Assembly: GCF_035969385.1 (NCBI RefSeq)
Contig: NZ_JAYKKJ010000003.1
Span: forward strand, 62,001-126,000
Direction: 5' to 3'
Source: SELP01 sp035969385
GTDB lineage: Bacteria; Pseudomonadota; Alphaproteobacteria; Rhodobacterales; Rhodobacteraceae
Length of the DNA: 64,000 nucleotides
Of this stretch, positions 26,317 through 34,685 are shown piece after piece; within the stretch, counting starts at the first letter, position 1, and each line of letters begins with the position of its first letter. The notes beneath the pieces are model-generated. The model had not been told where the DNA came from, did no database searches, and was given only the letters and a program-made list of their open reading frames with translations. Both the position numbers and the translations under genes were made by a program.

Positions 26317-27735
26317 ATGACGACGATCAAACTGCACAACACCCAGACCCGCAAGAAAGAGGTCTTTGCCCCGATCGACCCGGACAATGTGCGGATGTAT
26401 GTCTGCGGGCCGACCGTCTATGACCGGGCGCATCTAGGCAACGCGCGGCCCGTTCTGGTGTTCGACGTGTTGTTCCGGCTGCTGCGGCATGTCTATGGCG
26501 CGGATCACGTGACCTATGTGCGCAACTTCACGGATGTGGACGACAAGATCAACGACACCGCCCGCAAGCGCAAAGAGGCCGGGGCCAAGGGCACGCTGGA
26601 AGAGCTGATCGCCGAACGGACCGAGGAAACCATCAGCTGGTATCACGCCGACATGGATGAACTAGGTGCGCTGCGGCCAGCAATCAAAGGTCTTCAAACC
26701 GAAGAGGCTGAGCCCCGCGCGACCGATTGGATCGGGGCGATGATCGCGATGATCGAAGATCTGATCGCCAAGGGCCACGCCTATGCCGCCGAAGGCCATG
26801 TGCTGTTCGCGGTGGACAGCTATGCCAACTACGGTGCGCTGTCGGGCCGGTCGGTCGACGACATGATCGCGGGCGCGCGGGTCGAGGTTGCGCCCTACAA
26901 GCGCAACCCGATGGATTTCGTCCTCTGGAAACCGTCGGACGCCGAAACCCCCGGCTGGGACAGCCCCTGGGGCCGTGGGCGGCCGGGGTGGCACATCGAA
27001 TGCTCGGCCATGTCGTTCGAATTGCTTGGGGCGTCCTTCGACATCCACGGCGGCGGCAACGACCTGCAATTCCCGCACCACGAAAACGAGATCGCCCAGT
27101 CGAAATGCGCCCACCCCGAAGGCGATTTCGCGAATGTCTGGATGCACAACGAGATGCTTCAGGTCGAAGGCAAGAAGATGTCCAAGTCCCTGGGCAATTT
27201 CTTTACCGTGCGCGACCTGCTGGATCAGGGGGTGCCGGGCGAAGTGATCCGCTTTGTGATGCTGGGCACGCATTATCGCAAGCCGATGGATTGGACCGAG
27301 AAGAAGCGGGACGAGGCGGAGAAGACGCTTCGGAAGTGGCTAGCATTGGCGGCAAAGAAGCCAATTGGGCAAGTTTCGAAATCAGTTATTGAAGCCTTGG
27401 CCGACGATTTGAATACAGCGGGTGCCCTAACCGCATTGCACGAGGTCTACAAGCGCGGCGATGGGGAGACTATGGCAGCGTCCTTGCAGTTCTTGGGACT
27501 TCGGCTTGGAAATATGGCCTACTGGGTTGGGGACGATACAAGTGATTTGTCACGGTTTTCAGAACGGCTATCGAACTTGCGCGATACCGCCAAAGCGACA
27601 AAGGACTTTTCGGAGCTGGATGCGTTCAAAGCGGCATTGACTGCTTTTGGTGTCGAAGTGCGCATGTCCAAGGAGGGTGTCGAACTCTTTCCCGGCCCCG
27701 ATTTCGACCCCACCAAATTGGAGGGCCTCCTATGA
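26317..27735 (+). CDS. cysS: Cysteinyl-tRNA synthetase
   Basis: CysS charges tRNA-Cys. The 472-aa class I enzyme has the zinc-site and HIGH-type region YVCGPTVYDRAHLGNARPVL, the second zinc motif WHIECSAMS, GGGNDLQFPHHENEIAQSKC and the KMSKS loop GKKMSKSLGNFFTVRDLL. It ends with a DALR/anticodon-binding region. ATG at 26317 begins MTTIKLHNTQTRKKEV. By hand count 27361-27660 is about 52% G+C, against about 60-63% in the catalytic part, and codon choice shifts (for example TTG, ATT, TCA, GTT). The 3' third therefore looks like a recombined allele. A cysteine-rich leader ORF precedes the gene. Confidence 0.96.
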   Translation: MTTIKLHNTQTRKKEVFAPIDPDNVRMYVCGPTVYDRAHLGNARPVLVFDVLFRLLRHVYGADHVTYVRNFTDVDDKINDTARKRKEAGAKGTLEELIAERTEETISWYHADMDELGALRPAIKGLQTEEAEPRATDWIGAMIAMIEDLIAKGHAYAAEGHVLFAVDSYANYGALSGRSVDDMIAGARVEVAPYKRNPMDFVLWKPSDAETPGWDSPWGRGRPGWHIECSAMSFELLGASFDIHGGGNDLQFPHHENEIAQSKCAHPEGDFANVWMHNEMLQVEGKKMSKSLGNFFTVRDLLDQGVPGEVIRFVMLGTHYRKPMDWTEKKRDEAEKTLRKWLALAAKKPIGQVSKSVIEALADDLNTAGALTALHEVYKRGDGETMAASLQFLGLRLGNMAYWVGDDTSDLSRFSERLSNLRDTAKATKDFSELDAFKAALTAFGVEVRMSKEGVELFPGPDFDPTKLEGLL

Positions 27736-27761
27736 CCCGCCTCCCGACACAGGACTGCCCG

Positions 27762-27811
27762 CGGCCGCGGGTGGGGGTTAAGCCCCCGCCCGGGGGGGCG
27801 GTCGGGGGCTG
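27762..27811. repeat. 50-bp G/C-rich intergenic repeat, copy 2 (family 2)
   Basis: This copy is inverted relative to 1696-1745 and matches its reverse complement at 49/50 positions. It lies in the 163-bp gap between cysS and cimA, both on the plus strand. It contains GGGGGTTAAGCCCCC and CCCGCCCGGGGGGGCGG hairpin potential. Flanks outside the 50 bases are not alike, which marks the borders of the element. Confidence 0.85.
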
Positions 27812-27898
27812 TCCGGCCCGCTGCGCGACCCGGACGACAGGGATTGAGCGGATGGGCATGGGTCTTGGGAACAAGACGCGGGCCAAAGGAGCAGGGAA

Positions 27899-29521
27899 AT
27901 GACCAAGGATCGGCTGTATATCTACGACACCACCCTGCGCGACGGGCAGCAGACGCAGGGCGTGCAATTCTCGACCGCCGAAAAGACCCGCATCGCGCAG
28001 GCGCTGGACGGGTTAGGCGTCGATTACATCGAAGGCGGCTGGCCCGGGGCGAACCCCACCGACAGCGACTTTTTCGCCGATGCCCCCAAGACCCGCGCGA
28101 CCATGACCGCCTTTGGCATGACCAAGCGCGCGGGCCGATCAGCGGCCAATGACGAGGTGTTGTCGGCTGTGATGAATGCCGGCACCCCGGCGGTCTGCCT
28201 TGTGGGCAAGACCCATGATTTCCACGTGACCGCCGCCCTTGGCATCACGCTGGAGGAAAACATCGACAACATCCGCGCCTCTGTCGCCCATCTGGTGGCC
28301 GAGGGGCGCGAGGCGCTGTTTGACGCCGAACATTTCTTCGACGGGTACAAGGCCAACCCCGACTATGCGCTGGACTGTCTGCGGGCGGCGCTGGACGCGG
28401 GCGCCCGCTGGATCGTTCTGTGCGACACCAATGGCGGCGCCCTGCCCACCGAGGTCGGCCGGATCGTAGGTGCGGTGATCGCGGCGGGCATCCCCGGCGA
28501 CAGACTGGGCATCCACACCCATGACGACACCGGCAATGCGGTCGCCAATTCGCTGGCCGCGATCGAGGCGGGTGCGCGGCAGGTGCAGGGCACGCTGAAC
28601 GGGCTGGGCGAACGCTGCGGCAACGCCAACCTGACCAGCCTGATCCCGACGCTTCTGCTGAAGGAGCCCTTTGCCAGCACACTGGACACCGGGATCAGTA
28701 CCGATGCGCTGATGGACCTGCGCCGGGTCAGCCTGATGCTGGATGACATCCTGAACCGGGTGCCGGTGAAGCAGGCCCCCTATGTCGGGGCCTCGGCCTT
28801 TGCGCATAAGGCCGGGCTTCACGCCAGCGCGATCCTGAAGGACCCGACCACCTATGAACACGTCGACCCGGCCTTGGTCGGCAACACGCGGATCATCCCC
28901 ATGTCCAATCAGGCCGGACAGTCGAACCTGCGCAAGCGCCTATCAGACGCCGGGTTGACCGTGGACAAGGACGAAGCCGCCCTGCCCCGCATCCTTGACG
29001 CGATCAAGATGAAAGAGGCGCAGGGCTACAGCTATGACACCGCGCAGGCGTCGTTCGAACTGCTCGCACGAGAGGAACTGGCGCTTCTGCCGCATTTCTT
29101 CGAGGTGGAACGCTACCGTGTGATTTCCGAACGCCGCCGCAACGCCAAGGGCAAGCTGGTGGTGGAGTCCGAGGCTGTCGTCACCGTCCAGATCGACGGG
29201 GAAACCCGGACCAGTTTCTTCAAGAATGAACATGCCAGCGACCTGTCGGACGACGGGCCGGTGAACGCCCTGTGGCAGGCCCTCAAATCCGACCTTGGCC
29301 GGTATCAGGAACAGATCGACGATATGCGCCTCGTGGACTTCAAGGTGCGCATCACAAATGGCGGGACCGAGGCGGTGACGCGCGTCATCATTGATTTTCA
29401 AGACGGCGCTGGCCGCCGCTGGGCCACGGTGGGCGTCAGCGCGAATATCGTCGACGCGGCCTTTGATGCGCTTCTGGACGGGATCAACTGGAAGCTGGTG
29501 CAGGGCGGGGCTGTGGCGTGA
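27899..29521 (+). CDS. cimA: Citramalate synthase
   Basis: CimA condenses acetyl-CoA with pyruvate to (R)-citramalate, an entry route to isoleucine via 2-oxobutyrate. The 540-aa protein has the HMGL-type barrel motifs YDTTLRDGQQTQGVQFS (catalytic Asp/Arg), EGGWPGANPTDSDFF, LCDTNGGALPTEV, HTHDDTGNAVANSLAAIEAG (metal His pair) and GLGERCGNANL. It ends in a LeuA-type regulatory domain (about residues 400-540). EGGWPGANP rather than the LeuA equivalent points to citramalate synthase over isopropylmalate synthase. ATG at 27899 follows AGCAGGG. Its TGA overlaps the next gene's GTG. Confidence 0.92.
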   Translation: MTKDRLYIYDTTLRDGQQTQGVQFSTAEKTRIAQALDGLGVDYIEGGWPGANPTDSDFFADAPKTRATMTAFGMTKRAGRSAANDEVLSAVMNAGTPAVCLVGKTHDFHVTAALGITLEENIDNIRASVAHLVAEGREALFDAEHFFDGYKANPDYALDCLRAALDAGARWIVLCDTNGGALPTEVGRIVGAVIAAGIPGDRLGIHTHDDTGNAVANSLAAIEAGARQVQGTLNGLGERCGNANLTSLIPTLLLKEPFASTLDTGISTDALMDLRRVSLMLDDILNRVPVKQAPYVGASAFAHKAGLHASAILKDPTTYEHVDPALVGNTRIIPMSNQAGQSNLRKRLSDAGLTVDKDEAALPRILDAIKMKEAQGYSYDTAQASFELLAREELALLPHFFEVERYRVISERRRNAKGKLVVESEAVVTVQIDGETRTSFFKNEHASDLSDDGPVNALWQALKSDLGRYQEQIDDMRLVDFKVRITNGGTEAVTRVIIDFQDGAGRRWATVGVSANIVDAAFDALLDGINWKLVQGGAVA

Positions 29522-30276
29522 CCCTGAACGCCTGCGCCGCGCTGGTCGAACGAGGCGACCCGGACCGGTTTCTTGCCGCGATGGCGGCACCGCCTGCCGC
29601 GCGGCGGGTGCTGTTCCCGCTTTATGCCTTCAACCTCGAGGTCGCCCGCGCGCCCTGGGTGACAGAAGAACCGATGATCGCCGAAATGCGCCTGCAATGG
29701 TGGCGTGACGCGCTGGAAGAAATCCGCGACGGGAAAAAGCCCCGGGCGCATGAAGTCGTGGGGCCATTGGCCGAGGTCCTGACCCCGGAAACCGCGGGCG
29801 TCCTGGATCGGCTTATCGTCGCCCGGCGCTGGGACATCTATAAAGACGCCTTCGAAGATCAGGCGCATTTCGATGAATACCTTGAAAATACTGGCGGGGT
29901 GCTGATGTGGGTGGCTGCGCGCTGCCTTGGGGCGCATGTCACGGCGGCCCCTGCGGTCATCGCATTGGGCAAGGCGACCGCGCTGGTGCGGTTCCTTCAG
30001 GCCGTCCCCAATCTGGAGGCCCGCAAACGCATCCCGCTGGTCGATGGCCGCCCGGCGGCGATTGCGGCCATGGCGCGAGGGGCGTTGGACGATGCCTTTG
30101 CCCGCAATATCCGCCACCATGCGGGTATCCCCAAACCGGCCCGCGCGGCCCTGATCGAAGGCTGGCAAACCCGACCGCTCCTGCAACAGCTCATCCGCCA
30201 GCCGGCACGCGTGGCCGAAGGGGCCGTGGGCCTGAGCCCGTTTTCAAAGAAACTTCGATTGCTCTTCGCATCGTGA
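29518..30276 (+). CDS. Squalene/phytoene-synthase-fold protein, NDUFAF6-like
   Basis: The 252-aa protein starts at GTG 29518, overlapping the cimA stop (GTGA). It has the isoprenoid-synthase helical fold seen in LFPLYAFNLEVARAPW and MRLQWWRDALEEI, followed by YLENTGGVLMWVAARCLG and a NIRHHAGIPKPARAA tail. The Asp-rich motifs DxxxD needed to bind prenyl diphosphate are absent: LEVAR stands in the first and LQAVPNLEARKRIPL in the second. That pattern fits the NDUFAF6 group, which in mitochondria assists complex I assembly, rather than a terpene enzyme. This assignment is an inference; the loss of the aspartates is seen directly. Confidence 0.75.
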   Translation: MTLNACAALVERGDPDRFLAAMAAPPAARRVLFPLYAFNLEVARAPWVTEEPMIAEMRLQWWRDALEEIRDGKKPRAHEVVGPLAEVLTPETAGVLDRLIVARRWDIYKDAFEDQAHFDEYLENTGGVLMWVAARCLGAHVTAAPAVIALGKATALVRFLQAVPNLEARKRIPLVDGRPAAIAAMARGALDDAFARNIRHHAGIPKPARAALIEGWQTRPLLQQLIRQPARVAEGAVGLSPFSKKLRLLFAS

Positions 30277-30284
30277 CCGTTTCG

Positions 30285-30478
30285 GGGGCGGTGGGTTGAA
30301 ACCCACCTTACGTTTGAGGGGCTCTGCCCCTCTGGCCCGTTCCGGGCCATTCACCCCGGGATATTTATTGACCCAAAGAAGGGGGCTGGACCGGGCGTCC
30401 ATTCTTCTTTGGGTTGGAAATATCCTCGGGGGGTCCGGGGGGCGAAGCGCCCCCGGGTAAGGTGGGTCTTGACCCACC
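30285..30478. repeat. ~195-bp composite intergenic repeat, copy B
   Basis: The same block order as copy A (7933-8135): GGTGGGTTGAAACCCACC (30290-30307), GGGGCTCTGCCCC, an inner GGCCCG..CGGGCC, inverted-repeat arms 30354-30381 and 30404-30431 (CCCCGGGATATTTATTGACC and complement), GGGGGGCGAAGCGCCCCC, and GGTGGGTCTTGACCCACC (30461-30478). It also lies between convergent genes (NDUFAF6-like and MFS). Confidence 0.9.
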
Positions 30479-30490
30479 ACCCCGGAATGG

Positions 30491-31732
30491 TCATGCGACC
30501 GACTTCGGTTTCATCACCAGCCAGATCAGTGCCCCGCCCGCCAGTGCAAGGAATGGCGCCATGGCAAGGTTTACCGCCGTCCAGCCTTCGATCGGGCTGC
30601 CACCGGAACAGTTCATCAGCCCACCCGAGGCCATCGAGGCCACGGTGACCCCGCCGAAAACGAAAAGATCATTGAACCCCTGGATCACACCACGTTCGTG
30701 CGGGGCATGGGATTTGGTCAGCAGGGTCGTCGCCCCGATGAAGCCAAAGTTCCAGCCGATCCCGAGAAGGACCAGCGCGATAAAGAAGTTCTCAAGCGTC
30801 ACTCCGGTCAGCGCTACTGCCCCGGCCCCAGCAAGGATCACAAGGCCCAGCGCCATGATCCGGGTGGTGCCGTAGCGCGCGATCAGGTGACCGGTAAAGA
30901 ACGACGGGATGTACATCGCCAGCACGTGGGCAGTGACGACATCCGCCGCATCGCCGGTATCGAACCCACAGCCGACCACCGCCAGCGGGGTCGAAGTCAT
31001 AACAAGGTTCATCAGCGCATAGGACACCATGCCCACGACCATGGCCACCACGATATGGGGGTCGCGCAGCATCTGGCCACGGGTGCGGCTGGCGGGCGCG
31101 TCGGTCTGTATCGGCTGGCCCCGCGTGCCCTTGGGCAATTGCAGGCCGAAGAACAACAACGAGCCGAACAGGTTCAGCGCCACAACGGCAAGGTAGGACC
31201 CGAGGTAGAGGACGACAAAGCTTTCGGCCACCAGCTTGTTCAACTGCGGCCCGATGATGGCCGCGGCCAGCCCGCCGGCCATGACGTAGGAAATCGCCTT
31301 TGGTTTGTAGGCGTCCGAGGCCATATCCGTCGCGGCAAAGCGGTAGAACCCCTGCGCGGACATGTAGATGCCAATGAAATAGGACCCGATCAGCAGGGTG
31401 ACGAACGATCCGGTGTAAAGGCCCAGCGCCGAGACCGCCGCGCCAAAGGCGGCCGCCAGCGCCCCAAGGACAAAGCCGAACCGCCGCCCCCGCGCCTGCA
31501 TCAGCGGCGACAGCCAGGGCGCTGTCGTCATCGACCCAAAGACGATCAGCGAGATCGGCAAGGTCGCGAGGCAGGCAATCGCCGTGCCCTGCACCATCTG
31601 CTGCCCGGCAAGTCCGCCGATGGTGAAGATCATGGGCATCTGCGCGCCAAGGATGGCTTGCGCCAGAACCAGAACGATCACGTTGCGTTTCGCGATCCGG
31701 TCCGTGTCGGGGATTTGGGTCATGTCCGTCAT
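30491..31732 (-). CDS. MFS-type transporter
   Basis: The 413-aa protein has twelve predicted membrane helices and the MFS loop pattern after TM2 (PLMQARGRRFGFVLGALAAA). GHLIARYGTTRIMALGLVIL matches the equivalent loop in the second half. ATG at 31732 (MTDMTQIPDTDRIAKRN) is chosen; the frame is open further upstream but there overlaps the divergent glycosylase gene. Substrate unknown. It lies 100 bp from the divergent alkA-like gene, and its 3' end faces the composite repeat. Confidence 0.85.
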   Translation of the reverse strand: MTDMTQIPDTDRIAKRNVIVLVLAQAILGAQMPMIFTIGGLAGQQMVQGTAIACLATLPISLIVFGSMTTAPWLSPLMQARGRRFGFVLGALAAAFGAAVSALGLYTGSFVTLLIGSYFIGIYMSAQGFYRFAATDMASDAYKPKAISYVMAGGLAAAIIGPQLNKLVAESFVVLYLGSYLAVVALNLFGSLLFFGLQLPKGTRGQPIQTDAPASRTRGQMLRDPHIVVAMVVGMVSYALMNLVMTSTPLAVVGCGFDTGDAADVVTAHVLAMYIPSFFTGHLIARYGTTRIMALGLVILAGAGAVALTGVTLENFFIALVLLGIGWNFGFIGATTLLTKSHAPHERGVIQGFNDLFVFGGVTVASMASGGLMNCSGGSPIEGWTAVNLAMAPFLALAGGALIWLVMKPKSVA

Positions 31733-31832
31733 GGCGAAATCGGTAGTCCCCGGCGCCGGGAATGGCAATGGACATATTCGCGCGGGCGCATGGGTGATTG
31801 CGCCGCCGCGCAGCCCATGCCACAGACGGTGC

Positions 31833-32465
31833 ATGACGGTCGGACGGATCATCGAAACCGGGGCCTGCGTGGCCGAGGGCGCGGACTGGCTGGCCGCCCA
31901 AGTGCCGGAATTCGCCCGCATCCTGCCGCTGTGCACCCCCTTGCCCCTGCGTCGGTCGCCTGCGGGGTTTGGTGCGCTGTTGTCGGCCATCGTGGGCCAG
32001 CAGGTGTCCACCGCCTCGGCCGCTGCGATCTGGGGGCGGTTGGAAGCCGCGGGGCTGACGACCGAACCGGCCGTTCGCGCCACCACCGAGGAAGAGTTGC
32101 GCAGCTATGGCCTGTCCCGGCCCAAGGCCCGCTATGCCAAGGCGCTGGCCGGGGCCGATCTGGATTGGGAAAGTTTGGCGCATCTGCCCGACAATCAGGT
32201 CATCGCCACGCTGACCGCGATCACAGGGATCGGGCAGTGGACGGCCGAGATTTACGCCATGGTCGCGCTAGGCCGGGCCGATGTTTTTGCCGCGGGCGAT
32301 CTGGCCTTGCAGGAATCTGCGCGGATCGTCTTTGATCTGCCCGACCGCCCATCCGAAAAGACGCTGCGCGGCATGGCCGCCGACTGGTCCCCTTGGGCGG
32401 CAGTTGCGGCCCGGCTTCTCTGGGCCTACTACAGGGTCGCGAAACAAAGGGAAGGCATTCGATGA
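31833..32465 (+). CDS. DNA-3-methyladenine glycosylase, AlkA type
   Basis: The 210-aa protein is a helix-hairpin-helix base-excision glycosylase that would remove alkylated purines. It shows ALLSAIVGQQVSTASAAAIW and the HhH with catalytic Asp region LTAITGIGQWTAEIYAMVALGR followed by DVFAAGDLALQ (Asp in the DVFPAxD position). WSPWAAVAARLLWAYY is the typical C-terminus. It corresponds to the catalytic part of AlkA without Ada or N-terminal domains. ATG at 31833 is preceded by GACGG. Its stop overlaps the esterase start (ATGA). Confidence 0.9.
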   Translation: MTVGRIIETGACVAEGADWLAAQVPEFARILPLCTPLPLRRSPAGFGALLSAIVGQQVSTASAAAIWGRLEAAGLTTEPAVRATTEEELRSYGLSRPKARYAKALAGADLDWESLAHLPDNQVIATLTAITGIGQWTAEIYAMVALGRADVFAAGDLALQESARIVFDLPDRPSEKTLRGMAADWSPWAAVAARLLWAYYRVAKQREGIR

Positions 32466-33127
32466 CACGGGCACTGACAGCGGGCCGCCGCGACCCCATT
32501 TCCGGAGAGATGCGCAGCGCGGTCATCTTCCTGCATGGCTATGGCGCCAATGGCGCGGACCTTCTCGGGTTGGCCGACCCCTTGGGCGAACATATGCCCG
32601 ATACGCTGTTTCTGGCCCCCGACGCGCCCGAGGCCTGCGCCGGGGCGCCCTTCGGGTTCCAGTGGTTCCCGATCCCGTGGATTGATGGTTCGTCCGAGGA
32701 AGAGGCGGAGGCCGGATTGCGCCGCGCCGCCGAAGACCTGAACGCCTTTCTGGACGGGGTGATGGTCGATGAAGACCTGCTACCCGAACAGGTGATGCTG
32801 TTCGGTTTTTCCCAGGGCACGATGATGTCGCTGCATGTCGCCCCGCGCCGGGAAGACCCGGTGGCGGGCATCTGCGCTTTCTCGGGGCGGCTGTTGCAGC
32901 CGGAGCTTCTGGCGGATGAAGTCACCTGCCGCCCGCCGGTCCTGCTGGTCCATGGCGATCAGGACGATGTGGTGCCGGTTCAATCCCTGCCCGAAGCCGC
33001 AGAGGCCCTGCAGGGGGCGGGCTGGGAAGAGGTCTATGCCCACATCATGAAGGGCACGGCCCATGGGATCGCGCCGGACGGTCTGTCTGTCGCGCTGGCC
33101 TTCATGCGCGACCGGCTGGGATACTGA
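32462..33127 (+). CDS. Phospholipase/carboxylesterase, alpha/beta hydrolase
   Basis: The 221-aa protein has AVIFLHGYGANGADLLGLA (oxyanion-hole region), the nucleophile elbow GFSQGTMMS, the acid in LLVHGDQDDVVPV and the His in GTAHGIAPDG, so the Ser-Asp-His triad is complete. It belongs to the small carboxylesterase/lysophospholipase (YpfH-like) group and should be cytosolic. ATG overlaps the glycosylase stop, indicating a two-gene transcript. Confidence 0.9.
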   Translation: MTRALTAGRRDPISGEMRSAVIFLHGYGANGADLLGLADPLGEHMPDTLFLAPDAPEACAGAPFGFQWFPIPWIDGSSEEEAEAGLRRAAEDLNAFLDGVMVDEDLLPEQVMLFGFSQGTMMSLHVAPRREDPVAGICAFSGRLLQPELLADEVTCRPPVLLVHGDQDDVVPVQSLPEAAEALQGAGWEEVYAHIMKGTAHGIAPDGLSVALAFMRDRLGY

Positions 33128-33189
33128 ACACGGCAGGGCATGTCGCGGATGGGCTTGACCGGGCAGATCGCCCGGCCCCTCATGCGCCC

Positions 33190-34335
33190 ATGACCTTGCA
33201 TTTCACCCCGGCCGAATACGCCGCCCGCCAAGCCCGCGCCATCGAAGCCCTTCAGGCCGAAGGGCTGGACGCGATCCTGATGTTTGCCCCGGAAAGCCAT
33301 TTCTGGATCAGCGGCTATGACACCTTCGGCTTTGCCATGTTCCAATGCATGGTGCTGACCGCGCGGGGCGATCTGCATCTGCTGACACGGATGCCGGACC
33401 TGCGGCAGGCGCGGCTGACCTCGACCCTGACAGACGACCAGATCCACATCTGGACCGAGGTCGAAGGCGCGAACCCCGCCGACGATCTGGCCCGGCTCTT
33501 GGCCGATCTTGGCGTGTCAGGGAACATCGGGTTCGAAAGCCAGACTGCGGGGCTGACCGACTACAACGGCCAGCGGCTGCGCGCGGTCCTTCCCGGCCTG
33601 ATCGACACCTCCGGCCTGATCCGGGGACTGCGCCGCCACAAATCCCCGGCCGAGATCGACATGCACCGCCGCGCCGCCGCCCTGTCGGACGATGCGCTGG
33701 ACGCCGCGCTGGAGATTACCCGCGCAGGCGCCTTCGAAGGGGACATTCTGGCCGCGATGCAGGGGGCCGTGTTCAAGGGCGGCGGCGATTATGCGGGGAA
33801 CGAGTTCATCATCGGGTCCGGTCCCGGCGCGCTTTTGTGCCGTTACTATTCCGGACGGCGACATCTGGATCCGCAGGACCAGCTGACGCTGGAATGGTCC
33901 GGCACCTATGCCCGCTATCACGCGGCCATGATGCGGACCGTCGTGGTCGGAGAGGTCTCGGACGCGCATCGCCGGATGCACGCGGCCACGGTCGAGGCGA
34001 TCGAGGCCTGCGAGGCGGCGATCCGGCCCGGCGCGCCCATGGGCGATGTGTTCGACGCCCATGCGCGGGTCTTCGATGCGCACGGGCTGCATCACGCCCG
34101 GCTTCAGGCCTGCGGCTATGGGATGGGGGCGGTCTATAACCCGATCTGGGTGGATTTCCCGATGTTCTACGAAGGCAACCCGCTGCCGATGCTGGAGGGG
34201 CAGGTGTTCTTCCTGCACATGATCCTGATGGACAGCGACAGCGGCGCGGCGATGACCCTTGGCCATTCGGTTCTGGTGGGGGATAAGGGTGTCGAACGGC
34301 TCTCGCGCCACGACCTTGGACTTCTGATGTGCTGA
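33190..34335 (+). CDS. M24-fold (Xaa-Pro peptidase/creatinase-like) protein with altered metal site
   Basis: The 381-aa protein has the creatinase N-domain (WISGYDTFGFAMFQCMVLTA) and the pita-bread C-domain. At the five M24 metal-ligand positions the residues differ: Asp is Glu235 (LEWSG), the second Asp is Ala246 (HAAMMRT), His is Tyr310 (CGYGMG), and the two Glu positions fall on His343 (FFLHMIL) and about Gly358/His359 (TLGHSVLV). It is therefore probably metal-free, as creatinase is, or acts on another substrate such as an ectoine- or creatine-like amide. ATG at 33190 follows the esterase by 62 bp. Its stop overlaps the following GTG. Confidence 0.82.
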   Translation: MTLHFTPAEYAARQARAIEALQAEGLDAILMFAPESHFWISGYDTFGFAMFQCMVLTARGDLHLLTRMPDLRQARLTSTLTDDQIHIWTEVEGANPADDLARLLADLGVSGNIGFESQTAGLTDYNGQRLRAVLPGLIDTSGLIRGLRRHKSPAEIDMHRRAAALSDDALDAALEITRAGAFEGDILAAMQGAVFKGGGDYAGNEFIIGSGPGALLCRYYSGRRHLDPQDQLTLEWSGTYARYHAAMMRTVVVGEVSDAHRRMHAATVEAIEACEAAIRPGAPMGDVFDAHARVFDAHGLHHARLQACGYGMGAVYNPIWVDFPMFYEGNPLPMLEGQVFFLHMILMDSDSGAAMTLGHSVLVGDKGVERLSRHDLGLLMC

Positions 34336-34685
34336 CCCGCCTGCGCCACCTCTGGACCCACCACCGCCTGCTGACCCTGCTGTTTGCCGCGGCCCTTGCG
34401 GCCACCGCGTTTTTCGGGGTGCGGACCGTGCGGCAGGCGATCTACTGGGCGGACCCCGCGCATCAGAACCAACCGCTTGAGGCGTGGATGCCGCCCAATT
34501 ATGTCGGCATGTCCTACAAGCTGCCGCCAGAGGTGTTGATCCCGATTTTGGGTTTGAACCCGGGGGGTCCGCGCGAAAGGGTCACTATGGGCGACATCGC
34601 GGCAGCGCAGGGGATCACCCTGACCGAGCTTCAGTCCCGGATCGAGGCCGCGGCAGAGGCGCACCGGGCCGCACGGGGCGACTGA
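34329..34685 (+). CDS. Small single-TM protein of unknown function (118 aa)
   Basis: GTG at 34329 overlaps the end of the M24 gene by 7 bases. The protein has one N-terminal membrane helix (LLTLLFAAALAATAFFGVRT) and a soluble part with QPLEAWMPPNYVGMSYKLPP and ILGLNPGGPRERVTMGDIAA, resembling a small DNA- or peptide-binding helix bundle at the end (ITLTELQSRIEAAAEAH). I do not recognise the family with confidence. Overlaps on both sides place it in the M24-DedA-M48 run. Confidence 0.65.
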   Translation: MLTRLRHLWTHHRLLTLLFAAALAATAFFGVRTVRQAIYWADPAHQNQPLEAWMPPNYVGMSYKLPPEVLIPILGLNPGGPRERVTMGDIAAAQGITLTELQSRIEAAAEAHRAARGD

